Origin: Abiotrophia sp965245735
GTDB lineage: Bacteria; Bacillota; Bacilli; Lactobacillales; Aerococcaceae
Direction: 5' to 3'
Length of the DNA: 30,590 nt
Assembly (NCBI GenBank): GCA_965245735.1
Contig: CBDFAX010000024.1
Coordinates: forward strand, 1-30,590
Shown here: positions 23,193-30,453 of the stretch, piece after piece
Position numbering within the stretch: the stretch's first letter is position 1
How the letters are laid out: every line of letters starts with the position of its first letter
Notes under the pieces: generated by a model
Told to the model about the DNA's origin: nothing
What the model saw: only the letters and a program-made list of their open reading frames with translations
Database searches by the model: none
Position numbers and translations under genes: made by a program

Positions 23193-24155
23193 GTGAAGAA
23201 AGAAGAAAGAAAAAAGCTTAAAGAGGCATATGGCTGGCGGACATGGGCAGGTAGTGGCCTCTTGTTGTTTTTATTAATTTTTACGTCACTTACTTATCTG
23301 GCACTCCTTGCGACCCAGCCCCAAGCCCTTTTGGCAAGCCAAGAACCTTTCCCAGAAAGTTCGGGCAAGCAAGTAGTGGTAGAAGCAGAGTCAATCTTTC
23401 TCTTGGCTGAAGAGGATAATGTGGCCATCTACCTTGTCTCAGCTGCTAAGGTAACAGATAAGCCTTACCTAGTCTTGGTCGCTAGCAAAGATGATCCGGA
23501 TGTCGCCGCTGCTCGACTCAAGACCTATGGCGCGCTGCTCAATGAGCCTGCAAAGCTAATTGGGGAAGTGGATAAGAGTGACGCGGCCAAGAAACTCTTA
23601 GATACGATGGCAGATAATAGTGAAACTGGTCTTCCATACCGTGATCAGCTATGGACGGAATATCTGGTCAACATGAAAGAATATCGCCAGTCACAAAGGA
23701 CCATTCACTGGCTAGTTTATGGTTTTACCGCAGCCAGTGTCTTGTGTATCTTATGGGGCTTGTTCAACCGCTACCGTCGACGTCAGTTCTATGGCCGTCT
23801 CTATGAACGTTTCCCTGAACTCAAGGGCCAGCTTGACCACTTGCAAGCAGCAAGTGATTATGCAGATGACTATCGTGGCCTCTACCTCTACAAAGACAGT
23901 CTGATTTGCTTGGGGCTGCGCATGGCGGTTCTGCCTATCAACGAGCTAGCCGCTTTGACCTTGAATAAGATCGTTTCGCGTGGTCGTTACGGGGCAAAAC
24001 AAGTTAACTACTTCTTCCGAGCACGAGATGTGAAGGGTCAATTCCATACCTTTAGATCCTACCATGGTCGCAAGAAAACTCTGGCGGAAGACTTGGAGAC
24101 CTTCCTAGTTGTGCTAGGGCAAGGCTATCCTGATTTGCAAATCACTTCTAAATAA
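23193..24155 (+). CDS. Two-helix membrane protein, array member 1
   Basis: 320 residues, not recognised as a known family. A basic N-terminus is followed by membrane helix 1 (about 19-40), an exported domain of about 130 residues (YLVSAAKVTDKPYLVLVASK, then LNEPAKLIGEVDKSD), helix 2 (about 171-191), a basic stop (RYRRRQF) and a cytoplasmic domain of about 120 residues. The latter holds LYERFPELKGQLDHL, GLYLYKDSLICLG and a C-terminal LGQGYPDLQITSK. It lacks the HxxEYxxLK tail of members 2, 3 and 5. The start is GTG 23193 after AGGAGG, the only non-ATG start in the array. It sits 47 bases behind khpA with no clear promoter of its own and ends in its own terminator. Confidence 0.85.
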   Translation: MKKEERKKLKEAYGWRTWAGSGLLLFLLIFTSLTYLALLATQPQALLASQEPFPESSGKQVVVEAESIFLLAEEDNVAIYLVSAAKVTDKPYLVLVASKDDPDVAAARLKTYGALLNEPAKLIGEVDKSDAAKKLLDTMADNSETGLPYRDQLWTEYLVNMKEYRQSQRTIHWLVYGFTAASVLCILWGLFNRYRRRQFYGRLYERFPELKGQLDHLQAASDYADDYRGLYLYKDSLICLGLRMAVLPINELAALTLNKIVSRGRYGAKQVNYFFRARDVKGQFHTFRSYHGRKKTLAEDLETFLVVLGQGYPDLQITSK

Positions 24156-24159
24156 GCGT

Positions 24160-24183
24160 AAGACGCCTTTGGGGCGTCTTTTT
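24160..24183 (+). terminator. Terminator after array member 1
   Basis: Stem AAGACGCC / GGCGTCTT with a 5-nt loop and TTTTT, 4 bases after the stop. Confidence 0.88.
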
Positions 24184-24281
24184 CATTTGGCGGGTCATAG
24201 GTCTCTGAGCCTTTCTTTATCAAGCTCGGAGCTTTCATTAAGGGATATTCCTTATTAAGTAAAAAATAGTTTGAAAATAGC

Positions 24282-24310
24282 TGTACAAATCTATGAAAGG
24301 GGTTTATAAT
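24282..24310 (+). promoter_or_regulatory. Promoter of array member 2
   Basis: A consensus TATAAT (24305-24310) with TGTACA (24282-24287) 17 bases upstream, 32 bases before the ATG. The gap also holds an imperfect inverted repeat CTCTGAGC...GCTCGGAG of unknown role. Confidence 0.6.
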
Positions 24311-24342
24311 ATAGCTATACTAAAGTAGAAAGAAGGCCAGAT

Positions 24343-25320
24343 ATGAAGGAAAAGAACTTACGTGGCCTTTGGGCAACTGTTTTACTCACCCTTTTGTTTG
24401 GTGGATTTGCTATTTTAATGTGGTTTATAGGTGGGATTGCAAGTAGCCCACAATATGTTGTGGACCGGGGTGGTCTCTTTCCAAGTAATTTTGGCCAAAA
24501 TGTAGCCATCAAAATGGAGGCTATCCAAGAAATTGGCGCCATTAAAGGTGATGATAAGGCCGGAATGTACTTAGTTCAATCAGGGGATAAATTGGTTGCC
24601 CTTGTAGCGTCCAAGGATGATGCAGATATTAAAGCTGCCTTAGCCGCTCAGGAAAAAGGTGAACTAGCTAATAGTCCTGTCCTTGTAACAGGGGATAAGG
24701 CTGATAACTCAAGTGCCAAGGACAACATCTCTAAAATTCGTCAAAACCTTAAAGCAGAAGCTCAGTCGTCCTTAAATAGTTCCTATCTCATCGATGTCCA
24801 AAAGCATAAATCAAATGCCCAAATGCTAATGTACGGTGCCTATGGCTTTGGTGCGATTACCTTGTTCTTCATCGGGCTCTTTGCCTTCAATGTTTCCCGC
24901 CGTAAGAAAGCCTATCGTGAGCTCTATGCCCAATTCCCAGAATTGGAAGGCAACTTGGATCTTTTAGTATCAGGTGGCCAATATGCTGACAGCAAGCGTG
25001 GCCTCTATGTCTACAAGGACCACCTCATTGCTTTGGCGCAGCGCAATACCATTGTGCCTGCCAAGGATATCCTCTACTTAGTGGCTGTCAAACAAACCAT
25101 TCAACAGGGGATTGCTAGCCATGTCAACTATACGGTTGAAGCCTATGATAAGAACTTCAAGAAACATGTTCTTAGCACATTATTAGGGTCTAAGAAGACC
25201 TATGATGATGATGTCAATGCCTTTACTTACTTCGTAGATCAAAACTACCCTGAAATTCTAGTGGGTGCAGATCATGCACCAGAATACCAAGCATTGAAAA
25301 ATGCTGCAGGTCTTAAATAA
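24343..25320 (+). CDS. Two-helix membrane protein, array member 2
   Basis: 325 residues, with the same plan as its neighbours. Helix 1 is about 9-33, the external domain carries YLVQSGDKLVALVASKDDAD and EKGELANSPVLVTGD, and helix 2 is about 161-183. The cytoplasmic domain has LYAQFPELEGNLDLL, RGLYVYKDHLIALAQRNTIV, KNFKKHVLSTLLGSKKTYDD and the tail YPEILVGADHAPEYQALKNA. No enzyme motif is apparent. ATG 24343 follows AGAAAGAAGG, a leader sequence shared with members 3 and 5. It has its own promoter-like element and terminator. Inferred orientation is both termini in the cytoplasm with one domain outside. Confidence 0.85.
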   Translation: MKEKNLRGLWATVLLTLLFGGFAILMWFIGGIASSPQYVVDRGGLFPSNFGQNVAIKMEAIQEIGAIKGDDKAGMYLVQSGDKLVALVASKDDADIKAALAAQEKGELANSPVLVTGDKADNSSAKDNISKIRQNLKAEAQSSLNSSYLIDVQKHKSNAQMLMYGAYGFGAITLFFIGLFAFNVSRRKKAYRELYAQFPELEGNLDLLVSGGQYADSKRGLYVYKDHLIALAQRNTIVPAKDILYLVAVKQTIQQGIASHVNYTVEAYDKNFKKHVLSTLLGSKKTYDDDVNAFTYFVDQNYPEILVGADHAPEYQALKNAAGLK

Positions 25321-25333
25321 GCCCTCACCGGGA

Positions 25334-25362
25334 GAGTCAGCCTTAGGGCTGGCTCTTTTTTT
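25334..25362 (+). terminator. Terminator after array member 2
   Basis: GAGTCAGCC / GGCTGGCTC (one wobble) with a TTAG loop, followed by a run of eight T residues. Confidence 0.9.
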
Positions 25363-25373
25363 CTTGTAATGGC

Positions 25374-25402
25374 TTCACACTGACTTCTAAAAAGGGTATA
25401 AT
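25374..25402 (+). promoter_or_regulatory. Promoter of array member 3
   Basis: TTCACA (25374-25379), 17 bases, TATAAT (25397-25402), 30 bases before the ATG. Confidence 0.62.
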
Positions 25403-25432
25403 GAATTTATTATTTAAGAAAGAAGGTAAGTT

Positions 25433-26443
25433 ATGAAACGTAATAATCTACGCAATGTTTGGCCTTATTTAATTTTTGCCATGATTTGCGCGGCTCTAGG
25501 TGGCTTCCTCTTCTACAAGAGTCAGAATTCAAGTGCAGATCAATTTGTAGATCAAGGCCTGGTCTATCCTAAGACCGAAGCTTTGACAGGGCATACTGCA
25601 GTAAGCATTAAAAATATTATGTATGTTTTTGATCTTACGCTTGAACGCAAAAGAAATGGCGTCGTGACTTCCACGGACACTAACACAGGCCTGGCAGCTT
25701 TTTTAGTTTATGATGGAGAACACACTTACCCAGTTGTACTCCATGAAAAATCTAATGTAGTCCATACATTGCTAGAACGTCTAGAAGCCGGCCAACTAGA
25801 ATCGAATCCTGTTAACGTAGTGGCCTATGCGCAAAAAGGAAAGAATGAGTTAGAAATAGCGGGAGAGGTAATTAAGGATGCTGAGGTGTCAGCTGATTTC
25901 AAATCAATCTTTGACGATACGGCTCTCTTAAATGTGGCTGAAGCTGAAAGCCGCCTCAAGATTATGCATTTCGCCAGCTATGCCTTAGGCGCAGCGGTGC
26001 TATTATTGCTACTTACCTCTCTCTGGAAATACTGGAAAAATACTAAGTTCTACAATACCCTCTATGATCACTTCCCAGAATTAGCGCAAGACCTGGATAA
26101 ATTAGTGACCGACAGCGATTTCTACAGCCCTGAGCTAGGTCTCTATGTCTACAAGAATCACTTGGTAGTGATTGGGGCTAATGATCGCATCATCGACTTG
26201 ACCCAAATCATCTATACTTATGCAGTTCGTCAAACTAATAATTCAGTGGTTACCTTCCAAGTCCACTTGCATAATAACCAATTCCGTCGTCTTGTGGTCA
26301 AACCGCGGCGCTATCAAAGAGACTTCACCCAATCCATGTTAGATCGTCTCATGGTTTACTTGCAAGAAACCTACCCATCTATGTTGGTAGGCGTTCAACA
26401 TGCGACCGATTATAAAGAATTAAAACGTCAAGCACGTGGCTAA
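25433..26443 (+). CDS. Two-helix membrane protein, array member 3
   Basis: 336 residues, the longest member. Helix 1 is about 10-28, followed by QGLVYPKTEALTGHTAVSIK, a strand-rich external domain (FLVYDGEHTYPVVLHEKSN, LEAGQLESNPVNVVAYAQKG), and helix 2 about 178-198. The cytoplasmic domain has LYDHFPELAQDLDKLV, LGLYVYKNHLVVIGANDRII, NNQFRRLVVKPRRYQRD and the tail YPSMLVGVQHATDYKELKRQ. The external domain differs most from member 2, whereas the cytoplasmic domain is well kept, as if exterior specificity varies over a common interior module (inference). AGAAAGAAGG precedes the ATG. Confidence 0.85.
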   Translation: MKRNNLRNVWPYLIFAMICAALGGFLFYKSQNSSADQFVDQGLVYPKTEALTGHTAVSIKNIMYVFDLTLERKRNGVVTSTDTNTGLAAFLVYDGEHTYPVVLHEKSNVVHTLLERLEAGQLESNPVNVVAYAQKGKNELEIAGEVIKDAEVSADFKSIFDDTALLNVAEAESRLKIMHFASYALGAAVLLLLLTSLWKYWKNTKFYNTLYDHFPELAQDLDKLVTDSDFYSPELGLYVYKNHLVVIGANDRIIDLTQIIYTYAVRQTNNSVVTFQVHLHNNQFRRLVVKPRRYQRDFTQSMLDRLMVYLQETYPSMLVGVQHATDYKELKRQARG

Positions 26444-26461
26444 GCCATGCCTGACCCATGC

Positions 26462-26489
26462 AAAGGACTGGGGTGACCCGGTCCTTTTT
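26462..26489 (+). terminator. Terminator after array member 3
   Basis: AAAGGACTGGG / CCCGGTCCTTT (one wobble) with a GTGA loop and five T residues. Confidence 0.88.
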
Positions 26490-26494
26490 GATAG

Positions 26495-26523
26495 TAGTGA
26501 TAAGGGTGGCAATCTTGTATAAT
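26495..26523 (+). promoter_or_regulatory. Promoter of array member 4
   Basis: A perfect TATAAT (26518-26523), 30 bases before the ATG. The -35 position holds only a weak TAGTGA, so the element rests mainly on its -10. Confidence 0.5.
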
Positions 26524-26552
26524 AGACTTAGTAAATGTGAGGGAGGCAAACT

Positions 26553-27530
26553 ATGAAAAAATATAAATTAATGAAGCTCCTGCCTTATATAATCGTGGCG
26601 TCTATCTGCCTATTAATTGGGGGTGGCCTTGCTTTTATCAGCCAAGGGACGAGCGCTAATAGTCTCCGTGCCAAAGGTTTGGTCTATCCGAATGTCTCTA
26701 GAGTCAGCCGTCTGACTGCTGTCCCAGTAACCAGAATCACTTATGTCTCCGCCGTTAGCAATGTGGTCAAGGAGCGAGGTAAGATTGTCTATCGCGATGA
26801 TAAGACCGGAATGAGTCTTTTTCTCGTTAGTGATGGGGGACTGGATATTCCGATTTTGTTCCGAGATGACTCCTCTCTTCTTTCTCTACTCAAAGAAAAA
26901 AGTGACCAGGGGCAACTAGCAAATGAGCCCCATTATGTCATGGCCATGGTAGATGACAGTGACAAGAGTAAAGAATTTCTACAATCAATCGAAAGCTATG
27001 TCACCAATAAGACGGGCAATCGCGTTTTTATAAGTGGGACCTTGCTTAATCAAGACAAGGCGGAAACCTATATTCAATCCATGCAGTTAGTCAGCTATCT
27101 CTTCTTTGCTTTAGCGCTGGCGGTATTGGGCTTCACAGCCTATCGCTATAGTGCCACGCGACGTTTTTGGAGCCAAGTTTACCAAGCCTTGCCAGAGTTA
27201 GCAGAGGACCAGGATTTGCTAGTGAGTCAGAGCCAGTTTAAGTCTAAGCAACTGGGGCTCTATCTCTACCGGGACTATCTTATTGTATTAGGCGCCAAAG
27301 AACGCTTGATTGACCTTAGCACGGTATTGGGCTTAAATCTGAACAATGAAAGCAACAATGGCCGCTTGAAGAGCCGGCTAATCCTCTATTATGACCGAGA
27401 CCAGTTTGAAACAGTTAAACTTCGCCCCTATCCAGAGAAGGAGGCGCGTGCCTTCCTAGAAGGTCTGATGGCCTATCTTGAAAAACACCATCCTCATATC
27501 CTGCTAGCTGATGAGCGTTTGGCTATCTAG
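26553..27530 (+). CDS. Two-helix membrane protein, array member 4
   Basis: 325 residues. Helix 1 is about 10-30, then KGLVYPNVSRVSRLTAVPVT, an external domain with FLVSDGGLDIPILFRDDSSL and SDQGQLANEPHYVMAMVDDS, and helix 2 about 178-197. The cytoplasmic domain has VYQALPELAEDQDLLV, LGLYLYRDYLIVLGAKERLI and a C-terminal YLEKHHPHILLADERLAI. Like member 1 it departs from the canonical tail, lacking the HxxEYxxLK end, and FPEL has become LPEL. Its ribosome binding site is GAGGGAGG, unlike the AGAAAGAAGG of members 2, 3 and 5. No terminator follows, so transcripts may run into member 5. Confidence 0.85.
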   Translation: MKKYKLMKLLPYIIVASICLLIGGGLAFISQGTSANSLRAKGLVYPNVSRVSRLTAVPVTRITYVSAVSNVVKERGKIVYRDDKTGMSLFLVSDGGLDIPILFRDDSSLLSLLKEKSDQGQLANEPHYVMAMVDDSDKSKEFLQSIESYVTNKTGNRVFISGTLLNQDKAETYIQSMQLVSYLFFALALAVLGFTAYRYSATRRFWSQVYQALPELAEDQDLLVSQSQFKSKQLGLYLYRDYLIVLGAKERLIDLSTVLGLNLNNESNNGRLKSRLILYYDRDQFETVKLRPYPEKEARAFLEGLMAYLEKHHPHILLADERLAI

Positions 27531-27538
27531 GAGTTGGC

Positions 27539-27567
27539 TAGACAAGGAAAAGGCAGTTCGTTATAAT
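27539..27567 (+). promoter_or_regulatory. Promoter of array member 5
   Basis: TAGACA (27539-27544), 17 bases, TATAAT (27562-27567), 35 bases before the ATG. The -10 lies inside an inverted repeat TTCGTTA / TAACGAA (27557-27563 and 27572-27578), a candidate operator. Confidence 0.65.
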
Positions 27568-27602
27568 AAAGTAACGAATAATAACTAGAAAGAAGGAATT
27601 CC

Positions 27603-28589
27603 ATGAAACCCAACTTTAAGCGTGGCGTGATCAGTCTTGTGATTTATGGTTTGTTACTTTTAAGTGCAGCCGGCTTCTTCCAATATGTGGCGACCCAATC
27701 AACACCGGAGAAGTTAGCTAGCCAAGGCTATGTTTATCCTAAGACTAGCGATACCAAGACCAGTAGCAAGACCACCTTCGCCGTAAAAGCTATTTACAGA
27801 ATTAAAGATACTAAGTACGGAAAAGCACCCTTTGTCATGGCCGATGATAAGAGCCTTCTGGCGACTGAGGCAAAGCCAGATTTAGCCATTATTAAAAAGC
27901 TAGAAGAAGCGCAAGAAAAGGGCACCTTAGCAACCAATCCGATTACGATTATGGGGGAAGTCAAGGAGCTCAGTAGCGTTTCCTTCCAAAACACTAGAAA
28001 TTCTCTAGAAAAGCAAGAGCCTGGAGTGACAGACAATAAGGAATTTGAGATTAAGAAAGTCGACCTAACAAGTGTTGCTAGTGTTGAAAGCACTGGTACC
28101 ACTATGACTACTTTGACTGCCTTAGCAGGTGTGGCTTTCTTGGCCTATGCAGTCTTCCGTTATGCAAGCAATAAACGCTTCTACGAACAACTCTTAGTAA
28201 CCTTCCCTGAGCTAGGTCAAGATGAACAAGCCTTACGTAAGGGTGCGACCTACTACGAGAAGCATTTGGGCGTCTATGTCTATAAGGATCAATTGATTGT
28301 CATGGGGCGTAAGAATGCCATTGTGGACTTGCGTGACATTATCTATAGCTATGTCTACAAGGAAACCAGACGTTTTAACCTCTACAAGTCCGTCAAGTTT
28401 GTGGTTTATCTCCATACCAAAGACTTCAAACGCTTAGCTGTCTTCCCAGCCAAACACACAGTTAAAGACACTGAAGCCAAGTTAAATCGACTGATGGAAT
28501 ATCTGTATGCCAGCTATCCTCAAATGCTAGTCGGATTTGACCATAAGGACGAATATATGGCCCTTAAACAAGCGGCAGGCCGTCGTTAA
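27603..28589 (+). CDS. Two-helix membrane protein, array member 5
   Basis: 328 residues. Helix 1 is about 8-28, followed by SQGYVYPKTSDTKTSSKTTF, an external domain with EAQEKGTLATNPITIMGEVK, and helix 2 about 168-186. The cytoplasmic domain reads LLVTFPELGQDEQALRKG, LGVYVYKDQLIVMGRKNAIV, TKDFKRLAVFPAKHTVKD and the tail YPQMLVGFDHKDEYMALKQA. It keeps every block that defines the family, closest in tail and leader (AGAAAGAAGG) to members 2 and 3. Function unknown. It is followed by a strong terminator and then rimM. Confidence 0.85.
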   Translation: MKPNFKRGVISLVIYGLLLLSAAGFFQYVATQSTPEKLASQGYVYPKTSDTKTSSKTTFAVKAIYRIKDTKYGKAPFVMADDKSLLATEAKPDLAIIKKLEEAQEKGTLATNPITIMGEVKELSSVSFQNTRNSLEKQEPGVTDNKEFEIKKVDLTSVASVESTGTTMTTLTALAGVAFLAYAVFRYASNKRFYEQLLVTFPELGQDEQALRKGATYYEKHLGVYVYKDQLIVMGRKNAIVDLRDIIYSYVYKETRRFNLYKSVKFVVYLHTKDFKRLAVFPAKHTVKDTEAKLNRLMEYLYASYPQMLVGFDHKDEYMALKQAAGRR

Positions 28590-28598
28590 GACAACTAG

Positions 28599-28645
28599 AA
28601 TCAGGCTCCCTTTCATGGTATACTGAAAGGGTAGGCCTGATTTTT
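28599..28645 (+). terminator. Two-part terminator after array member 5
   Basis: An outer stem AATCAGGC / GCCTGATT and inner stem CCCTTTCA / TGAAAGGG, with an 8-base loop, ending in TTTTT. Confidence 0.85.
28616..28624 (+). promoter_or_regulatory. Possible extended -10 promoter of rimM-trmD
   Basis: TGGTATACT (TG-N-TATACT) lies in the apical loop of the preceding terminator, 46 bases before the rimM ATG. No good -35 is present, as is allowed for extended -10 promoters. Confidence 0.4.
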
Positions 28646-28669
28646 ATTAGGCATAAAAGGAGGACAAGT

Positions 28670-29203
28670 ATGACTTATTATCGCGTAGCCCGTATTGTGA
28701 ATACCTTCGGGATTCGGGGTCAACTCAAATTAATTGCCGATACTGACTTTCCAGAGGAGCGCTTTGCAAGTGGCAAGACCCTCTATATTCTCAAGGATTT
28801 GAATTCCCAACCGCTAGCGAGTGTTCAAGTTGCTAAGGCGGCCATCCATAAGGGGACATGGCTCATTAGTTTTGTTGGTTACGACAATATTAACCAGGTC
28901 GAAGGCTTCAAGGGCTGCTGGCTGGCCATTGACGAGAGTGAGCAAGAGGAGCTAGAAGAGGATAGCTACTACCATCATCAACTCTTGGGCTTGGAGGTTG
29001 TCACCCTAGAAGGTAAGACTCTTGGGAAGATTAAGGAAATTCTTCAGCTAGGTTCTAATGATGTCTTTGTGGTCCAACGTAATATTCCCAAGGCCAAAGA
29101 CGCCTTAATTCCTTTTATTGGCGATGTGGTCAAAACCGTTGACCTAGAGGCCGGACAGGTTAAGGTTGAACTAATGGAAGGGCTGATTGACGATGAAGCT
29201 TGA
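28670..29203 (+). CDS. rimM: Ribosome maturation factor RimM
   Basis: 177 residues, the normal size. An N-terminal RimM barrel begins YYRVARIVNTFGIRGQLKLI. The C-terminal PRC-barrel has YYHHQLLGLEVVTLEGKTLG, then IKEILQLGSNDVFVVQR and ALIPFIGDVVKTVDLEAGQV. It assists late 30S head assembly by binding S19. ATG 28670 follows AGGAGG. Its end overlaps trmD, the classical rimM-trmD pairing. Confidence 0.96.
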   Translation: MTYYRVARIVNTFGIRGQLKLIADTDFPEERFASGKTLYILKDLNSQPLASVQVAKAAIHKGTWLISFVGYDNINQVEGFKGCWLAIDESEQEELEEDSYYHHQLLGLEVVTLEGKTLGKIKEILQLGSNDVFVVQRNIPKAKDALIPFIGDVVKTVDLEAGQVKVELMEGLIDDEA

Positions 29204-29924
29204 TGTCTTGACCCTCTTCCCTGAGATGTTTGAGCCCATGCATCATTCTTTGATGGGGCAAGCTCAAGCCAAGGGACTGATTGACTTCCAGACCCATAAC
29301 TTCCGGGACTTTGCGGTTAATAAGCACGGCCATGTGGATGATTATCCCTTTGGCGGTGGGGCAGGTATGTTGTTGCGAGTGGATCCTATTGTTCATATGT
29401 TAGAACATATCGCGCCCAAGGAAAATGCCCGCATTATCCTGATGGATCCAACCGGGGTACCTTTTAGTCAGAGTTTGGCCCAGGAATGGTCTCAAGCGGA
29501 GCAATTGGTCTTTATTTGTGGCCACTATGAAGGCTTTGACGAACGGGTGCGATCTTTTGTAACGGATGAAGTGTCACTGGGAGATTATGTCTTAACCAAT
29601 GGGGAACTGCCGGCCATGATTATGATCGATGCCACTGTGCGTTTGATTCCTGAAGTCTTAGGCAATGCGGAGTCCATTGTGGGCGAATCCCATCAACGTT
29701 CACTCCTAGAGCATCCTCAGTATACCCGTCCACGAGATTTTCGTGGCATGGAGGTGCCAGAGGTACTCTTTAGTGGCCATCATGATAAGATTCGTCAGTG
29801 GCAGGGCAAGGAAGCAATCCGCCGGACTTTAGAACGCCGTCCAGATCTACTCGAACAGGCCGACTTGTCCAAAGAAGAACGCAAGTGGTTAGCTGAAATT
29901 CAGACCGAAAAAAATGTCAATTAG
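29193..29924 (+). CDS. trmD: tRNA (guanine-N1-)-methyltransferase TrmD
   Basis: Methylates G37 of tRNAs that read CNN codons, using S-adenosylmethionine, to prevent +1 frameshifting. About 243 residues with the SPOUT trefoil-knot motifs: PFGGGAGMLLRVDPI, ICGHYEGFDERV and LGDYVLTNGELPAMIMIDA. The C-terminal domain includes HPQYTRPRDFRGMEVPEVL. ATG 29193 gives the standard MKLDVLTLFPEMF start and lies about 10 bases from GGAAGGG; an in-frame TTG at 29187 is closer and less likely. It overlaps rimM by 11 bases. Confidence 0.96.
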   Translation: MKLDVLTLFPEMFEPMHHSLMGQAQAKGLIDFQTHNFRDFAVNKHGHVDDYPFGGGAGMLLRVDPIVHMLEHIAPKENARIILMDPTGVPFSQSLAQEWSQAEQLVFICGHYEGFDERVRSFVTDEVSLGDYVLTNGELPAMIMIDATVRLIPEVLGNAESIVGESHQRSLLEHPQYTRPRDFRGMEVPEVLFSGHHDKIRQWQGKEAIRRTLERRPDLLEQADLSKEERKWLAEIQTEKNVN

Positions 29925-29926
29925 GC

Positions 29927-29954
29927 TTTACAAATAAACAGAGTTTGGTATAAT
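29927..29954 (+). promoter_or_regulatory. Promoter of rplS
   Basis: TTTACA (29927-29932), 16 bases, TATAAT (29949-29954) preceded by TTTGG. It leaves a leader of about 85 bases. Confidence 0.7.
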
Positions 29955-29960
29955 ACTAGA

Positions 29961-30046
29961 AGTGGTGAAAAACCGCAGATATCACAATATTCCGCTGGCT
30001 ACGCCCTAGGGCTAGTTATGAGTGTTAGTCGAGAGGAGAAAAAAAC
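29961..30046 (+). ncRNA. Probable L19 leader (autoregulatory mRNA element)
   Basis: The structured-looking leader between the promoter and rplS contains CCGCTGGCTACGCCCTAGGG and GCTAGTTATGAGTGTTAGTC before the GAGAGGAG site. Firmicute rplS genes commonly carry the L19 leader, thought to bind L19 for feedback control. Position, size and familiar sequence blocks support the call; the fold was not computed. Confidence 0.55.
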
Positions 30047-30394
30047 ATGAGTAAAGTGATTGAAAAAATTACCTCAGCTCAATTACGTAGCGATATTCCT
30101 GAGTTCCGCCCTGGTGACACTGTACGTGTACACGCTAAGGTTGTCGAAGGTTCACGCGAACGTATCCAAATCTTCGAAGGGTTAGTAATCAAGCGTCGCG
30201 GTGCTGGCATCAGCGAAACTTACACAGTTCGTAAAATTTCGAACGGTGTAGGGGTTGAACGTACTTTCCCAGTACACACTCCACGTGTTGCTAAAATCGA
30301 AGTAGTTCGTAAAGGTCGCGTACGTCGTGCTAAGCTCTACTACATCCGTGCCTTGTCTGGTAAGGCTGCACGTATCAAAGAGCGCGGGCGCTAA
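30047..30394 (+). CDS. rplS: 50S ribosomal protein L19
   Basis: 115 residues, the normal length. Family blocks: DIPEFRPGDTVRVHAKVVEG, RIQIFEGLVIKRRGAGISET, YTVRKISNGVGVERTFPVHT and RRAKLYYIRALSGKAARIKE. L19 lies at the interface of 30S and 50S subunits. ATG 30047 follows GAGAGGAG. It has its own promoter and leader behind trmD and a strong terminator after it, so this is the end of the conserved cluster. Confidence 0.98.
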   Translation: MSKVIEKITSAQLRSDIPEFRPGDTVRVHAKVVEGSRERIQIFEGLVIKRRGAGISETYTVRKISNGVGVERTFPVHTPRVAKIEVVRKGRVRRAKLYYIRALSGKAARIKERGR

Positions 30395-30410
30395 CATACC
30401 GAAACATGAA

Positions 30411-30453
30411 AAGAACCATCAATCGTCTTTGGACGGTTGGGGGTTCTTTTTTT
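30411..30453 (+). terminator. Terminator after rplS
   Basis: Long stem: AAGAACC pairs with GGTTCTT and CAATCGTC with GACGGTTG, with a TTTG loop, followed by seven or more T residues. The remaining ~135 bases to the window end are AT-rich with no supported gene. Confidence 0.9.
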
